Under the pieces are notes generated by a model. It ran no database searches. It had not been told where the DNA came from and saw nothing but the letters and a program-made list of their open reading frames with translations. 64,000 nt of DNA from Seriola aureovittata (Eukaryota; Chordata; Actinopteri; Carangiformes; Carangidae), in the NCBI RefSeq assembly GCF_021018895.1, contig NC_079382.1:20382001-20446000 (forward strand). Direction: 5' to 3'. The position numbers were made by a program, and so were the translations under genes. Positions 22,991-33,511 of this stretch are shown piece after piece (within the stretch, counting starts at the first letter, position 1; every line of letters starts with the position of its first letter).

Positions 22991-25905
22991 GACAGAGTTT
23001 GTGTTTGTAAGTGGAGGCAGGTGAACATATGACCAGATCACCTTATTTTTTGGAAGAATTTCATCTATAATTTCTTTCCCCATCTAGACATCTGTTACCT
23101 TTTGAAATATGTTTCACTCTTCAGCACCTCGGCTGTGCACAACATATTGTGATGATTCTTCTTCTTCTTTACTACTTGTTTGGCTGTGCTGTGAACAGTG
23201 ATGAAACTTAAGGTGTGTTTTTTTTGTCCACTGTGGTTGATATAAAACTCTGGCACTGGTATTATTATAAAAATCCCAAAACATTTGAATTATCTTTTTA
23301 TGGGAATATAAAAGTAATGTGCAATTTTTTCCCCCATTTTTCAAAAAAAGGGTAACCATTTTTTTATATATTAATGGAAACTGTCTAAACTTCAGCCCTC
23401 TGATCTGAGTGGGTGTTTCCCACGGCATCAGCTGAGTGACAACTGAGAGCTGCAGAATAGACATTCTGCCAACTTTCATGGTTTGCCACTGACTGGAGAC
23501 TGTCATACATTTTTAGAGGCATTTTTCCACTTTTCAAAAAGTGCACAAAGTGTTACCAATCCACCGCTGGTGATGGGCTGCTCATTTACAACTTATTTTA
23601 GTTGTCACGACTGTCATACTTTTGTGTGTCCAGATGTGGTGACCAGACTGTCAAAACTCAAAGCAGTGGTTAGTCCTATGAACAAAGCCCGGGCTAGCTG
23701 GTTAGCATGCTAACTTCAGAAGAAGAAAAGACGTGACAGAGACGGAGGTAAACGTTGATGTTGATTTCCACCGCTGGAGGCAGATCTTGGTTACGTTATA
23801 ACATGTAGGCCTATGAAATACCCTTAGTAGAATTAATACATGTATTTAATTTAAAATGGATTTGTGTTACTGACTGAGGACTCTTTTAAACAAATCCCTC
23901 CAAAAGTTAAATGATTTTTAAAGGGAAATCTAACCGTTCCCGTTTCCTGAACACATGGGGTTGAATCTTTTCAAACTGTGGGGAAGAGGAAGAAGAGAAA
24001 ATAAAAGGGAAAAGGAGCTATTTTAAAACATCATGATGACTGTAACATTGTAGTGGCACAGTCAGTGTTAGAGGCCCCAAGGAAGCAAATCAAACATAAT
24101 GCTGTGAAAACCCTCAGCTCTTGGGGGCCACAGACACCCCTGATCCACACTGCCATCAAATATTGTTTTACCTAGCTGGTGTTTACATGGCGCGAGCACA
24201 TGAAACACTTATTTGACCTAAGTGTCTCATCATTCCACTTCAGTGAGCACCTCAAGCTCAAAGCGCCTGTCTACATCACCAGATTCAATAAAAAAAAAAA
24301 ACTTTATTTGTAGCCGAGCACTTGAGTCGTGACAGTCTCCCTTGTATCTCATGTACTGCACTTTGCCAAGGTTGCGCTGTATCTGCTGCCGAATGACAAA
24401 TAGCCGGGATGCTCTCAGCCTCACCTCTGCTGGAGTGAACCGGCTCCTCCACTTTCAGCAAACAGGGACTTTAAATGATGATGAAACAGAATATGGACAA
24501 AGCTGTGGGTGCACATGCTGCTACCAGATCAAACACACTGCCCTGCAACTACGGGGAATTATTTCTTTAAAAAAAAAAAAAAAAAAAGGTTGAGCAACTG
24601 CAGCACCTTGCAATGTCAAAGCAACATGTTGATGCAGACGATAAAAGATGCATGCCTTTGTCTGGTGGTCTAACAACAAATGGCAGCGCCCACCCAGGGA
24701 TATAAAAAAGTAAATTATTGAATACACAATTGCACAACGTGACTGGGCAAACAAACATCAGATAATCATTGCTGCTCTGAGGATGCCAGAGTCAACAAGA
24801 CTCATATCATTTATTGCTGGCGTGAGGTTCAGCAGAACAGAACTGAAATGATAGTTTGGCCAATTGTCAGGGGTAAATTGCAGCCGCTTCATAATTGCTA
24901 GTGGTATGAGCTTTAATGTTTTTTAACCAGGTTGTTTTTTTAATCATTAAACCACAAATAAATCATGAGGGGCGTAATTGAATCTCTCATACTTTATGTC
25001 ATTACTTTTATTGGTGATGTGTGATAATCAACCCGCAGCCCCACAGTGGTTGTTAGTCTGAGTTTATAGGAAAATTGGAAAAATTGCCCTTCACAGAATG
25101 GTAAGAGCTTATTTTTAGTCATAAGTGTGTGAGAGATTTGAGGGTGGGGGCGTGGGGGGTAATCACTGCATCACACCAAGGCACTCATAGTGTGGGGAAT
25201 AATGGGGCTAATGTTCCAGGATCCCAGCATGGCGGGGCCATCAAGAAGCAATTTTTTGTATTTAGTCCAGTTGTGTTACGGGGATGGACAAAAATAGTTT
25301 GGTTCCAGACGCAGTAATTGTGCTGGAACTAAAGGAAAGGTATGTCTCTCCAAAATGTTAGCAAAATGGTACTGTGGCTAATGTTCACTAGATCTGGCTT
25401 CGTTGTCTTATGTTGTTAGAGATGACTTGCAGTCCTTTATCTAACTGCCAGTCCTTCCTAGCCACTGTCTCGGTTAGCCAGCCTATAGAGCCTCTCACTT
25501 CCTGGTTACTAGAACTGTTTTTTCTGACTAAACTCGACCCATTGCAGATTGTACCCCCTCAATGTGACATTGTTACTATAGCGACAACACACAAAGCTAT
25601 TGTGACATCATCTTCAACACGAAAAACACATGAACAATGGAGAATATCGAAGGGAAACCAAACAGAGGAACGTCTGCACCTCCTCAGCTGATCCTGGTGG
25701 CCTGTACAATAAGTAAGAGAAATGTAAGAGGCTACAATGAGCGATGTTCACTCACTTTTCTGTTTAAAAATGGCAGATTTGTAGAATGTCCCATCTCGCA
25801 AAATGATTACGATTTAGTGACGATTTGCTTTGAAGCTTGGTGGAGTGGATACTAAAGAAAATTCTAAATAAACACCAACAAACAAAAATCTTCCAATCAA
25901 TGCCA
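22991..25905. other. Unique sequence, no gene seen
   Basis: It holds a 19-nt poly-A at 24569-24587 and an A12 near 24290 without a recognisable retroposon body upstream. A 130-codon minus-strand frame at 23114-23506 ends in a Glu-rich stretch over a CTT repeat and resembles nothing known. The 24780-25070 part is AT-rich, repeat-free and low in CpG. Confidence 0.45.
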
Positions 25906-26040
25906 AAAACAAGGCAAGGCAGGTTTATTTAGGTGGCACCATTGGATGCATGGCAATTTAAAGTGCTTTACAGAGGCATAAAAGGAGATTAGAAGATATG
26001 AAAAGACGATAAAAACAAGGCAATTCAAAGTGGTTTGTAG
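25906..26040 (-). mobile_element. 3' end of an L2-like LINE, antisense
   Basis: Read on the minus strand, the segment has TGTAAAGCACTTTAAATTGCC followed by CACCTAAATAAACCTGCCTT and further GCCTT units. The AGCACTTT...AATAAA...GCCTTGCCTT order is the conserved 3' tail of a family of fish L2-like LINEs. The phrase AGGCAATTCAAAGTGGTTTG near 26017 repeats the one at 25952, so the tail is partly duplicated. No reverse transcriptase sequence is attached. The same tail occurs at 55300. Confidence 0.6.
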
Positions 26041-26699
26041 ATTCATTAATAATGTGTAAACTCTGTATAATATATAAACATGTGTCTATGTATTTAGTCA
26101 TTTGCTATACAGATTTTAAACACCCATACATTTTTATTTGGAAAAATTTGTGTCTCTTTTCCCTACTCCTGTATACTATGTTTGAATACCCAGTTATACA
26201 ATATACACATTTATTCTGTGGATGTTGTGACACAAACTTTACTTTTCACATGTGGAGTGCTGCCGACTGATATGGGTCACATGGTGTCACAGGCTGATTA
26301 CAACACCTGAGCTGCCTTACACAGCTTAAACTGCTGTATCTGCTGTAATAGGATGTAATAGGAATTTTGGAAGAACATTCACTCTTTTTGAGTGATGCAA
26401 CAAGCACCTCGATCATGCAAAGCTTTTAGAGTTTCCTGTTTATAAATAAGTTGGACATGTAAATTTGATATATCCTGGTTTCAGACACTTAGATGAACCC
26501 TTATCCCAGTCATTAAAAATTTGAATCTATGCTGAAAAACTAAAAGACTGGTATATTGTGGCTTATAAATGCTGTATCCCCTAACGTAATTGTGATCTGG
26601 TGAGGAGTGATGAGGAGTAAAGACATGACCATGCAACTGAAGACAATCTTAATGAGGCTCATATCAAACATAGTTGGTTTGTCAAATTCAACAGCTGGG
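26041..26699. other. No gene seen
   Basis: AT-rich sequence. The last hundred bases (about 26610-26699) may already belong to the Tc1-like element that follows. Confidence 0.5.
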
Positions 26700-27010
26700 T
26701 ACTTTGAAAAAAGCCGGTGTGCACAGGAAAACTAAAAAATGGCAAATGACTTGTTAGACCAAGGAGCACAAATCTTGTGAATGAGCCAAAAATCATTTAC
26801 ATGGTGAAGAAAAACCTCTTTATGTCTGCAGAGCCAGTCAAGAATGCTGTCCAGGATGTAGACATGTTTCCTTGTCAACGATCAAGAGAAGACTTTATGA
26901 CCAGATGCAAACCCTCTGTAAGCCTCAGAGAGAAAAGTCTTGAAACAAGTTGTACGGACTGATCAGAACAACGGAAAGAGTTAAGTGTGGAGAACAAAAG
27001 GAGCAGCACA
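26700..27010 (+). pseudogene. Tc1-like transposase, N-terminal DNA-binding fragment
   Basis: The frame starting at 26777 encodes a stretch containing MVKKN, SAEPVKNAVQDV and then a break. In the next frame (26866-26901) the residues V-S-x-S-T-I-K-R-R-L-Y form the second helix-turn-helix of the paired-like DNA-binding domain of Tc1/mariner-family transposases. The order (VKKNP-like, then V-S-x-S-T-I-R/K-R-R-L) is what that family shows. A frameshift of one or two bases lies near 26863, and a TGA follows near 26942, so it cannot be functional. The catalytic DDE domain is not seen downstream. This is a decayed, truncated copy. Family recognition is fairly sure, the subfamily is not. Confidence 0.65.
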
Positions 27011-28669
27011 AATTAAACCTGAGACTTGGCATCTAAATGTAGTGTCTATTATCTTACTTCAAACTGAGTGTGAAACCGTCTAGATACAGTGAAAAACTTG
27101 CAAGCCTGTAATATGCAGTAAGCCATAAAATGTGGTTCAACTGCAGTTCACAGAAAGTATGAATAATTCAGACAAAGTGTATATAGCGCGGACCATCAAA
27201 TTGTCAGCATTACTGTATCAGGGTAGACGTATGTACTTGTTCACTAACAAATACACATCTTCTAATAACCCCTCAAAGAGAAGGCTATTTCTTTCTAGGA
27301 CAGCATGGACTGTAGCTGGCAGGTGAAAAGGACACCGGAGCTTTTTCCCTTCTGGCTTGTATTTTGCCCACATTAGCAAAAGCAGACAAAGGCCTTCACT
27401 TTCTCTGGCCGAGACACAGAAAAGACAGGTTTTCTAGGCCAACTTATGTAAGCATTTAAGATTATGAGTGGCATTTTGGAGCATAGCATTATCACTGCAC
27501 CTAGCTGCTGTTTCTTGCCGGAATATGTATCATTTAAGCTGCCAGACCTGTCCATCAAAGGTGTTGTGTGGTTAAAAAAAAATGATGTGTGTTGCATACA
27601 AATTCTAAACTTAAAGTCTAAACAGTTATTCCACAGGTTTCCAGGAGGATGCTTTATTCCCAAATAGTGACAATGTCTGTATATAAGCTGCTATCACATT
27701 GTGGACATCCTCGACTGTTTGTAGACACAAAACCTGTCGATTCACATACAAATACAGATATTACTGTGAGGTTGAGAGATACAGATCATCAGATCACCTT
27801 TCTTTCTTTCTTTGGGGGATACATTGAGGGGGGACCCTGAGCATATTTCTAAATTGTCCCAATTTTATCAGGGAATTGATGTTTAAAGTGCGTTGTTGGA
27901 GATTCCATGAACACAAGATAATGAAAAAGATACAGATAATACCTTTGTATTACACCCTTAGTAAATAATAAGCTTGTCATGTGAGGTAAATGGTAATGTT
28001 CATCAGTTCTTGCAAGCAGGATTCCTACCTGATGTTGAGGGAATGACCAGGGCAGCTCCAGATTCAGCACCATGGACAGCGTTTTTTAACACCATGAAAA
28101 CAGATCATATTCTATTGTATTCTAAAACCTCGGATCGTCACAGTAACTGCACAGTATGTTGATAAAAGAGAGATGAAATATCATAGATATACATGGAGTA
28201 ATCTTGGCTCGGAGTTGATATAAACAGTTACCTGAGTGAGTCCGGATGAAGTAGCAAGAGACGAACTGCTTATGCAAAGGGCCCAGATTTTCATACCATG
28301 CCTCTGCATCACACACACATAGTGCGATCAAACAGCGTGATATCATGAGTCATTTACATTTTCAACAGTCACTGCCTTTTTTCATTATCTTCTTGGCCGA
28401 GCTGGATCAACTGTTCTTTAATAGTTAGTCCTGTGAGCCATGGTTCTTCCAACAACTTTGGCTCCAACACTATGTGACCCAGTCAACACCCTGTTATTAA
28501 GATGCCCACATTCCACTTCCATGCCTTTATTTTTTCCGGGTGGTAACAGATCATCTGCCCAGTCTGGCTATGTGGGGACTACTTTCAAACTTTTGTTTGA
28601 GGGAATACAGTCTACAGATGCATCATTTGCCACTGCTTTGATCACATTAAATGCAATGATGGATATTTC
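27011..28669. other. No gene recognised
   Basis: Frames of 61-113 codons on both strands show no motifs. The 28440-28669 part, on the minus strand, has stop-poor stretches and lies directly downstream of the gag-protease remnant, so it may be decayed protease or pol sequence. I cannot identify any reverse transcriptase. A CTTT run is at 27798-27813. Confidence 0.4.
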
Positions 28670-30140
28670 AAATTGGTTTGTCACTCATTCCAGATTCAGC
28701 GTTTTTGGACAGGGTACATTCAACTTCTATCAATCCTATATAGGCAATATGTTCATTACCAATTGCTGCAGAGAGGTTTAACACACCTTCCTTGAGCATC
28801 TCTTCCACTGGTCTCACCTTAACATCTGTTCCCATGATTGACTGCAGTATGAATGCCACCAAGGGAGGCTCGAACTAGGCACCTCTTCCATACCAGCTCA
28901 GCAGTTTGTTGTTGCTCACCAGAGAGGTGCTTTCAGGTTGAACTGATCCACTTTGTAGTTGTCGCACGGCTGAGATATTTTTAGTACGACAACCTGCCGT
29001 CCACTACCATATTTGTAACAGTGACCGCATTTCCCTTCAGGGTTGGACTGGGGCTTTGAGTGGCGAGGGTTCTGAATAGCTTTGCATATGGCTTTGTTAC
29101 CTCGGTCAACCTTTCCACTCAGTGTGCCACTTTAGGGTAAGGTTTATTATTGTTTGGTTTGGTTTGTGCATGCAGCTTTCTTTTTAAGTTTCCTCTCGCC
29201 TGTGGCTGCAAATTTTTATCATCCTTGCTTTTAAAGTGTTTGACAACCTGTTCTTTCTTTTCCATTTCCAGGCTATGCAGCTGTCATTTTTTTCCAGAAA
29301 GGCTTCATCTTTTACTTTTGGGTCTTGTAAAAATGGCTATAAGTCTGCTTGAGTGGTGTCATCATGGAGGCCAGTGATTAGTGTTGGGAGGAAATGATGT
29401 TGGATCAGTTCTGAGCTGTACATTAGTCCAGACTCAACTCTTTGTGAAGCAGAAGATTTCTTGTTTCAGGTCCAAGGCTCGCACCAAAAACTGAATAGGC
29501 TTTTCCCTTGGTTCATGAACTGACGAGTGAGGGAGTGGTACAGCTCTGCAGCGTCCTTCTCAATATAATGAGCTTGTAATATCTCTCTGAGAGCTTGTAA
29601 TGTCAAATCAATGACAACCTCCACAATTTCCCCCTCATCATATCCTTTTTATTAATGCCCTTTGAATTTGTCTTATTAAGCTGGCATATCCTAATTTGTC
29701 CTTCCTTGTTATTCGGTTCTATTTGTCCCACTATTTTTAAATCCCCTTCTTAGAGTGGAGGCACAAATTTGGGGCAGAGATGCACTGTGTTTCTCAATTG
29801 GGTTATTGGATACAGTATCTCCTCCCCCCACCAGGTGGTGCTGGGGCACTATTTGTTTAGACTGGGATTCATTATTGTCGTCATTTTTTCTCTTTTAGTT
29901 CATCAAAATTGTCATTTAATTTCAATAATAGAGACACCGCCTCGTCCTCTAGTGAAGTAAAATCCTCACACTCTAAATACTGAAGGATGAGTCTCAACAA
30001 CTCACGAGGTTCATCTCCGTAACCTCATTCTCTGTCACACAGATGTCATTTAAGCCTAGTGCTGAAAGTGTCAGTAACTTTTCTTCTTTCTCCTCCCATG
30101 GACTCTCCCATGCAGGTGACATTTCTTGTGCATTCGGCAT
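28670..30140 (-). pseudogene. Ty3/gypsy-type LTR retrotransposon gag-protease remnant
   Basis: On the minus strand a start at 30140 opens a gag-like frame beginning MPNAQEMSP and containing WEEKEEKLL. It stops after 48 codons, and the sense continues in another frame (LLRLILQYLECEDF, near 29990). After a less clear stretch, capsid-like sequence follows at about 29460-29650 (EVVIDLTLQALREIL, then EKDAAELYHSLTRQF), again with a frame change before ALDLKQEI. A degenerate zinc knuckle (C-G-H-C-Y-K-Y-G, 28998-29029) keeps its first two Cys and Gly but lacks the His and last Cys. The frame ending at 28670 carries a retropepsin-like later part (AAIGNEHIAYIGLIEVE), with no Asp-Thr-Gly active site visible. 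At least three frame breaks make it non-functional. No LTRs or reverse transcriptase were identified. This is an old remnant of structural genes. Confidence 0.6.
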
Positions 30141-30379
30141 GACAGAAAACTTAAACCTTCACTGTTTCTCCGGTGCAAGTCCGGTGCAGTCTTGAGAATT
30201 AGCATGCTAGGCTAGCAGCCACAGCGCTTACTATTGTGTTGTGCTTGCCAATTGATTCAATGACAATTTGCTTTGTAATGAAAAAACTATTCAACCGGAT
30301 GGAAACACTTTACATTTATGTTGCACTCCTACACATAGTATGTAACTTCTTTCACTACAGGTCTCTCGATCAAAACAAT
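30141..30379. other. Flank upstream of the gag remnant
   Basis: It could contain the 5' untranslated part or LTR of the gypsy-type element, but I see no clear primer-binding site or TG...CA boundary. GCATGCTAGGCTAGCAGCC at 30202-30220 is similar to the GCTAGC-rich region at 22.3 kb. Confidence 0.35.
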
Positions 30380-30870
30380 TACAGAGGACGACATTTGGTG
30401 ACATTGTGTAGTAGCGGGGGAACATGGCAGTTCCAGCGCAACTACAAGTATCCACTGAGGAGTCTTCCTCTCCAAAACAAACAGACCAGATGATTTAAAT
30501 GGATAAAAACATTGAATAAAGCAGTTTCATGTTAAAAATTGTCCTTAACGGGCTTCAAGCCAGGCTGCCGCTCATGTTTTGTTCAGCTTGTTTCTCTAAT
30601 AACTTATGACCACAGGTTCAGGAGGTTTTTACCATGAGCCTAAAATATCCAGAGAGGTCTCCTCCTCTCCAAAACAAACAGACTTGGTGATTAAAACCGA
30701 TAAAAACACTGAATAAAACATTTTCACGTTAAAACCCATTGTTTCTCCTACGCTGCTGGGCGGACACAAAGTGTCTTTGAAGGGCTGTGAGCCGAGCTGC
30801 TGCTTACATTTGCTCAGCTTGTTTTTGTGATAACTTAAGATCCACACATCTGATGACTAAAATCATTTAT
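30380..30870. repeat. Tandemly duplicated dispersed repeat (about 200-230 bp unit)
   Basis: Two diverged units lie head to tail. TCTCCAAAACAAACAGAC occurs at 30469 and 30666, AAAAACA(T/C)TGAATAAA follows each, and CAGCTTGTTTCTCTAATAACTTA near 30583 matches CAGCTTGTTTTTGTGATAACTTA near 30815. The second unit contains an extra segment (GCTGGGCGGACACAAAGTG). The unit itself resembles an abundant percomorph repeat. It has no coding content. Confidence 0.65.
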
Positions 30871-30889
30871 CCAGTTAAATTATATAATT

Positions 30890-31215
30890 ATATTGTAGGT
30901 CAGTTGTGACCACCTCTGGCAGACAAGAGCAATGCTGAAGCTCAGGTAGGAAACACAAAAATCAAAACTAAGGTAATCCAATATACTGGTAAAACTGAGG
31001 AACGTAAGGAAACATTAGGGGGACTGAACAGGAACAGATGATCAGACAGCGGCAAAGACAGAGACTTAAATACACAAGGGAGGCAAGGATGATTGAACAC
31101 AGGGGCAGCATATTGAGGTGGGGCAGACAATCACAATGGAGAAAGACACAAAGCTGAACAATAGTGGGCACAAAAGGTAAGTGATTTGAAAATAAAACAG
31201 GTCCAAACAAAGCCC
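30890..31215 (+). repeat. Dispersed repeat, second example of the 22.6 kb family
   Basis: The phrases AGCGGCAAAGACAGAGACTT, AAATACACAAGGGAGGC, GATTGAACACAGG, CAGACAATCACAATGGAG and AAAGACACAAAGCTGAAC match in order the repeat family recognised at 22600-22990, though similarity between the two copies is patchy. No gene is present. The minus-strand frames here are incidental. Confidence 0.45.
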
Positions 31216-31280
31216 CCAAAAAAAGTCCAAGTCATAGAAGAAGCAGATCAAGACATTGACATTCTTCCTTGTGCTGCATA

Positions 31281-31317
31281 TGTATACATATATAATATAA
31301 TATAATATATATATATT
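31281..31317. repeat. TA-rich microsatellite at the LINE insertion point
   Basis: TATACATATATAATATAATATAATATATATATATT-type sequence abuts the start of the LINE. The LINE 3' end also runs into (TA)n, which fits insertion into a pre-existing TA repeat. Confidence 0.9.
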
Positions 31318-32406
31318 ACCATGGCAACAAGAGTGAACGCTGGCGCAACTTGCTGCCGCTGCTCGCCGGTAACCTAACTTTTTAACTTTTAATATTTTTT
31401 TTTCAACTTTTCAGAAGTTCTGACTTATTTTATAGTTTCTATAAACCTAATCGGATCTTGTAATTGCCTTCATTTGGAATATTTCTACGACCTACTGGCA
31501 CTACGTCCGTGTGAGTCTTAACTAGCCGACCGTTAGCTCATCTGTTCTGTTCCGGCTTGAGCCTCACTTGACGTTTATCTGGTGAACACTGCCGGAGTTC
31601 TCGTCCACACTGTGGACGGTAGGACATACATCTTGTCCGTATGTGTCTGGCTCTTTCTACTGCCCGTCCACCTGCCAGTGCTGGTGATGCTTCAGTGCTC
31701 GGCCGCTGACCTGCTCCGGCTGCGCTGTCGCCTGCCTGGACCTGCGCCTGGGGCACTCCACCTTCACCCGGACGTCGCCTTCCGGCCCCGCCGGAGATGC
31801 ATTCGCCGAGGGTCCCGCCGGAATTTCCACTGTGACATCTCGGCAGCAGTGGGGTCCATATGGTCCAGCTCTCGGCGCCCTCCGCGCTCCACCGGCCGGG
31901 TTGTCGACCGCGGTGTGTTGACCCGCCTGGCCTCGTCGGCTGGCACCACCGCCGGCTGCGACGGCACCTCACTCGGCTTCGCTCTGCTGGACATCCGCTC
32001 GCTGACGGGCGGGGGACATCTCGTCCAGGACATCATTGCATTGTTTGGCCGAGACATGGCAACAGCCCAGCGACTTCTCCCGGCTGGTTGAATCCACTCC
32101 TAGTGGATTTGTTTACGTCTGTCAACCCCGTGGCTCCGGTCGGGGAGGAGGTCTCGCGATAATTTACCGCGACAAGTGGAAAGTCTCGCCGGTGTCTGTG
32201 CCCGTCTCCAGCTCGTTTGAATCCACTGTCTGCGAGCTGTTTGGTCCCACTCAAACCATCATTGCTACTGTCTACTGTCACTTTTGTATTGTTTTTATTT
32301 TTATATTTCATTTTTATTGTTGTTAATTAATTCTTAATATGTTTTTAATCTCAATTTGTGTAACTGTGTATGGTGTCCTTGAGTGCCAAGAAAGGCGCCT
32401 TTAAAT

Positions 32407-32409
<3 letters not shown>
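31318..32409 (+). mobile_element. Internally deleted L2-like LINE: 5' end and endonuclease start joined to the 3' tail
   Basis: A GC- and CpG-rich 5' region leads to an ATG at 31687 (MLQCSAADLLRLR). The frame runs through LHLHPDVAFRPRRR, RGSRRNF and ALLDIRSLTGGGHLVQD, all hallmarks of the start of the endonuclease-reverse transcriptase protein of fish L2-like LINEs. Near 32040 one small indel shifts the frame; the sense then continues as CLAETWQQPSDFSRL, GSGRGGGLAIIYR and TIIATVY, part of the apurinic endonuclease domain. Right after that, at about 32280, homology stops and the sequence becomes an AT-rich 3' region with GAGTGCCAAGAAAGGCGCC-TTTAAATAAAA and a TA tail, the LINE 3' end. The rest of the endonuclease and all of the reverse transcriptase are missing. 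It cannot move on its own, but it keeps the 5' promoter region and the 3' tail. Confidence 0.75.
31687..32326 (+). pseudogene. LINE ORF2 N-terminal fragment (endonuclease, truncated, frameshifted)
   Basis: About 118 codons are open from the ATG at 31687 to the frameshift near 32040, and about 80 more in the shifted frame to 32280, where the deletion junction cuts the endonuclease. The terminal 14 codons to the stop at 32324 come from the 3' untranslated region. The catalytic residues in the later part of the endonuclease domain and the whole reverse transcriptase are absent. The long minus-strand frame at 31538-31972 is a GC-driven shadow. Confidence 0.7.

Positions 32410-32449
<40 letters not shown>
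32410..32449. repeat. (TA)n tail / microsatellite
   Basis: Pure TA run that closes the LINE copy. Confidence 0.95.
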
Positions 32450-32450
<1 letters not shown>

Positions 32451-33423
32451 GGACAAAAAATATATATTTTCCTGTAAATACTTCATCCATTCTGTGTCCA
32501 TGAAATTTATAGTGTCCCAAATACTTCCAGGTCACAGCATTGCTACCAGCAGAAAGCTAATGTTGCCTTTATTCTGTCTGCCCAGTAATCATGCTCATCG
32601 CTTTTGAGCGATTTCAGAAAAAGCTCATTTAGTTACAGATTTAAACTCTGTAATGCTCATTCTGACTATATGTCAGTACAAAAGCAACAAAAGCTCCCTT
32701 GAAATGGCAAGATTTGGCAGATGTTTGTAGAAAATATATCATAGCTGGAGAGAAATCTGTTCATCCAGGGACCATAAAACTTTGATGCTGCAGCTGTAAA
32801 CCCACAGTACTTGGTATCAGCCATTTCTGCTGTACCTTGACTTTTTTTTCCCTGGGAATCTGCAAAGCTGCTTGGCACATCTTGAAAGTGCATGAATAGA
32901 TGCTAGAGCAATTAAAAACTGCAAGATGAAATCATCCCTGCTCAAATGTTCTGCTCTATTCCCTTGTCAAGGAAACACGGCCTCTCCACAGTAATCCAGT
33001 GTTAATAGGACGGGTTCAACCGGAGTGTCAAGAGCAGCCAAAAGCTGGGGATTTTCAGAGCTGCCTGACAACTAACCCACTTCCAAAAACCACTCCATAA
33101 GCATTGGGATAATGAAGCAATATGCCAGCCAGAAAGCATGGTGCTGCAGCACAGTGAGCAAAACAAATAAATGCACTTCTTGCTACGTTATAATTAGTGC
33201 TTGGGGTTCATGGCAAGCGTTGTTTTTCATGTACACAAGTGTTGGATGAGGGGATACACTGTAACATTCAGTGTACAACAAGCTGTTTCTGCTTTGGCCT
33301 TGGAGTTAGCCTGTGTGTGTGTGTTTGCGTTGGTTTGACTTAGGTTACTTTTGGGGACAAAAATCAAACTAAAAACCAGTTCATTGAGGACGGCTTGGCT
33401 GATTTCTAGGTCAGTGGCTAAAG
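32450..33423. other. Unique sequence, no gene seen
   Basis: Low-CpG and repeat-free from 32900 to 33200. It is a possible conserved non-coding stretch on appearance only. Confidence 0.4.
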
Positions 33424-33466
33424 TTAGGGTTAGGGCAGGTTTAGGGTTAGTTAGTAAACTTGTGTG

Positions 33467-33509
<43 letters not shown>
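33424..33509. repeat. Short TTAGGG cluster followed by (GT)n microsatellite
   Basis: TTAGGG occurs at 33424, 33430 and 33441 with TTAG remnants to 33454; a pure GT run follows at 33469-33509. The minus-strand His-Thr frame is an artefact of the microsatellite. Confidence 0.9.

Positions 33510-33511
<2 letters not shown>

Noticed and set aside
31538..31972. Minus-strand frame of 144 codons
   Set aside because: Shadow of the GC-rich 5' coding part of a plus-strand LINE; Arg/Gly-rich composition comes from antisense reading.
31582..32091. Plus-strand 169-codon frame as a host gene
   Set aside because: From 31687 it is the start of a LINE protein (MLQCSA..., DIRSLTG); the first part is 5' untranslated sequence in frame by chance.
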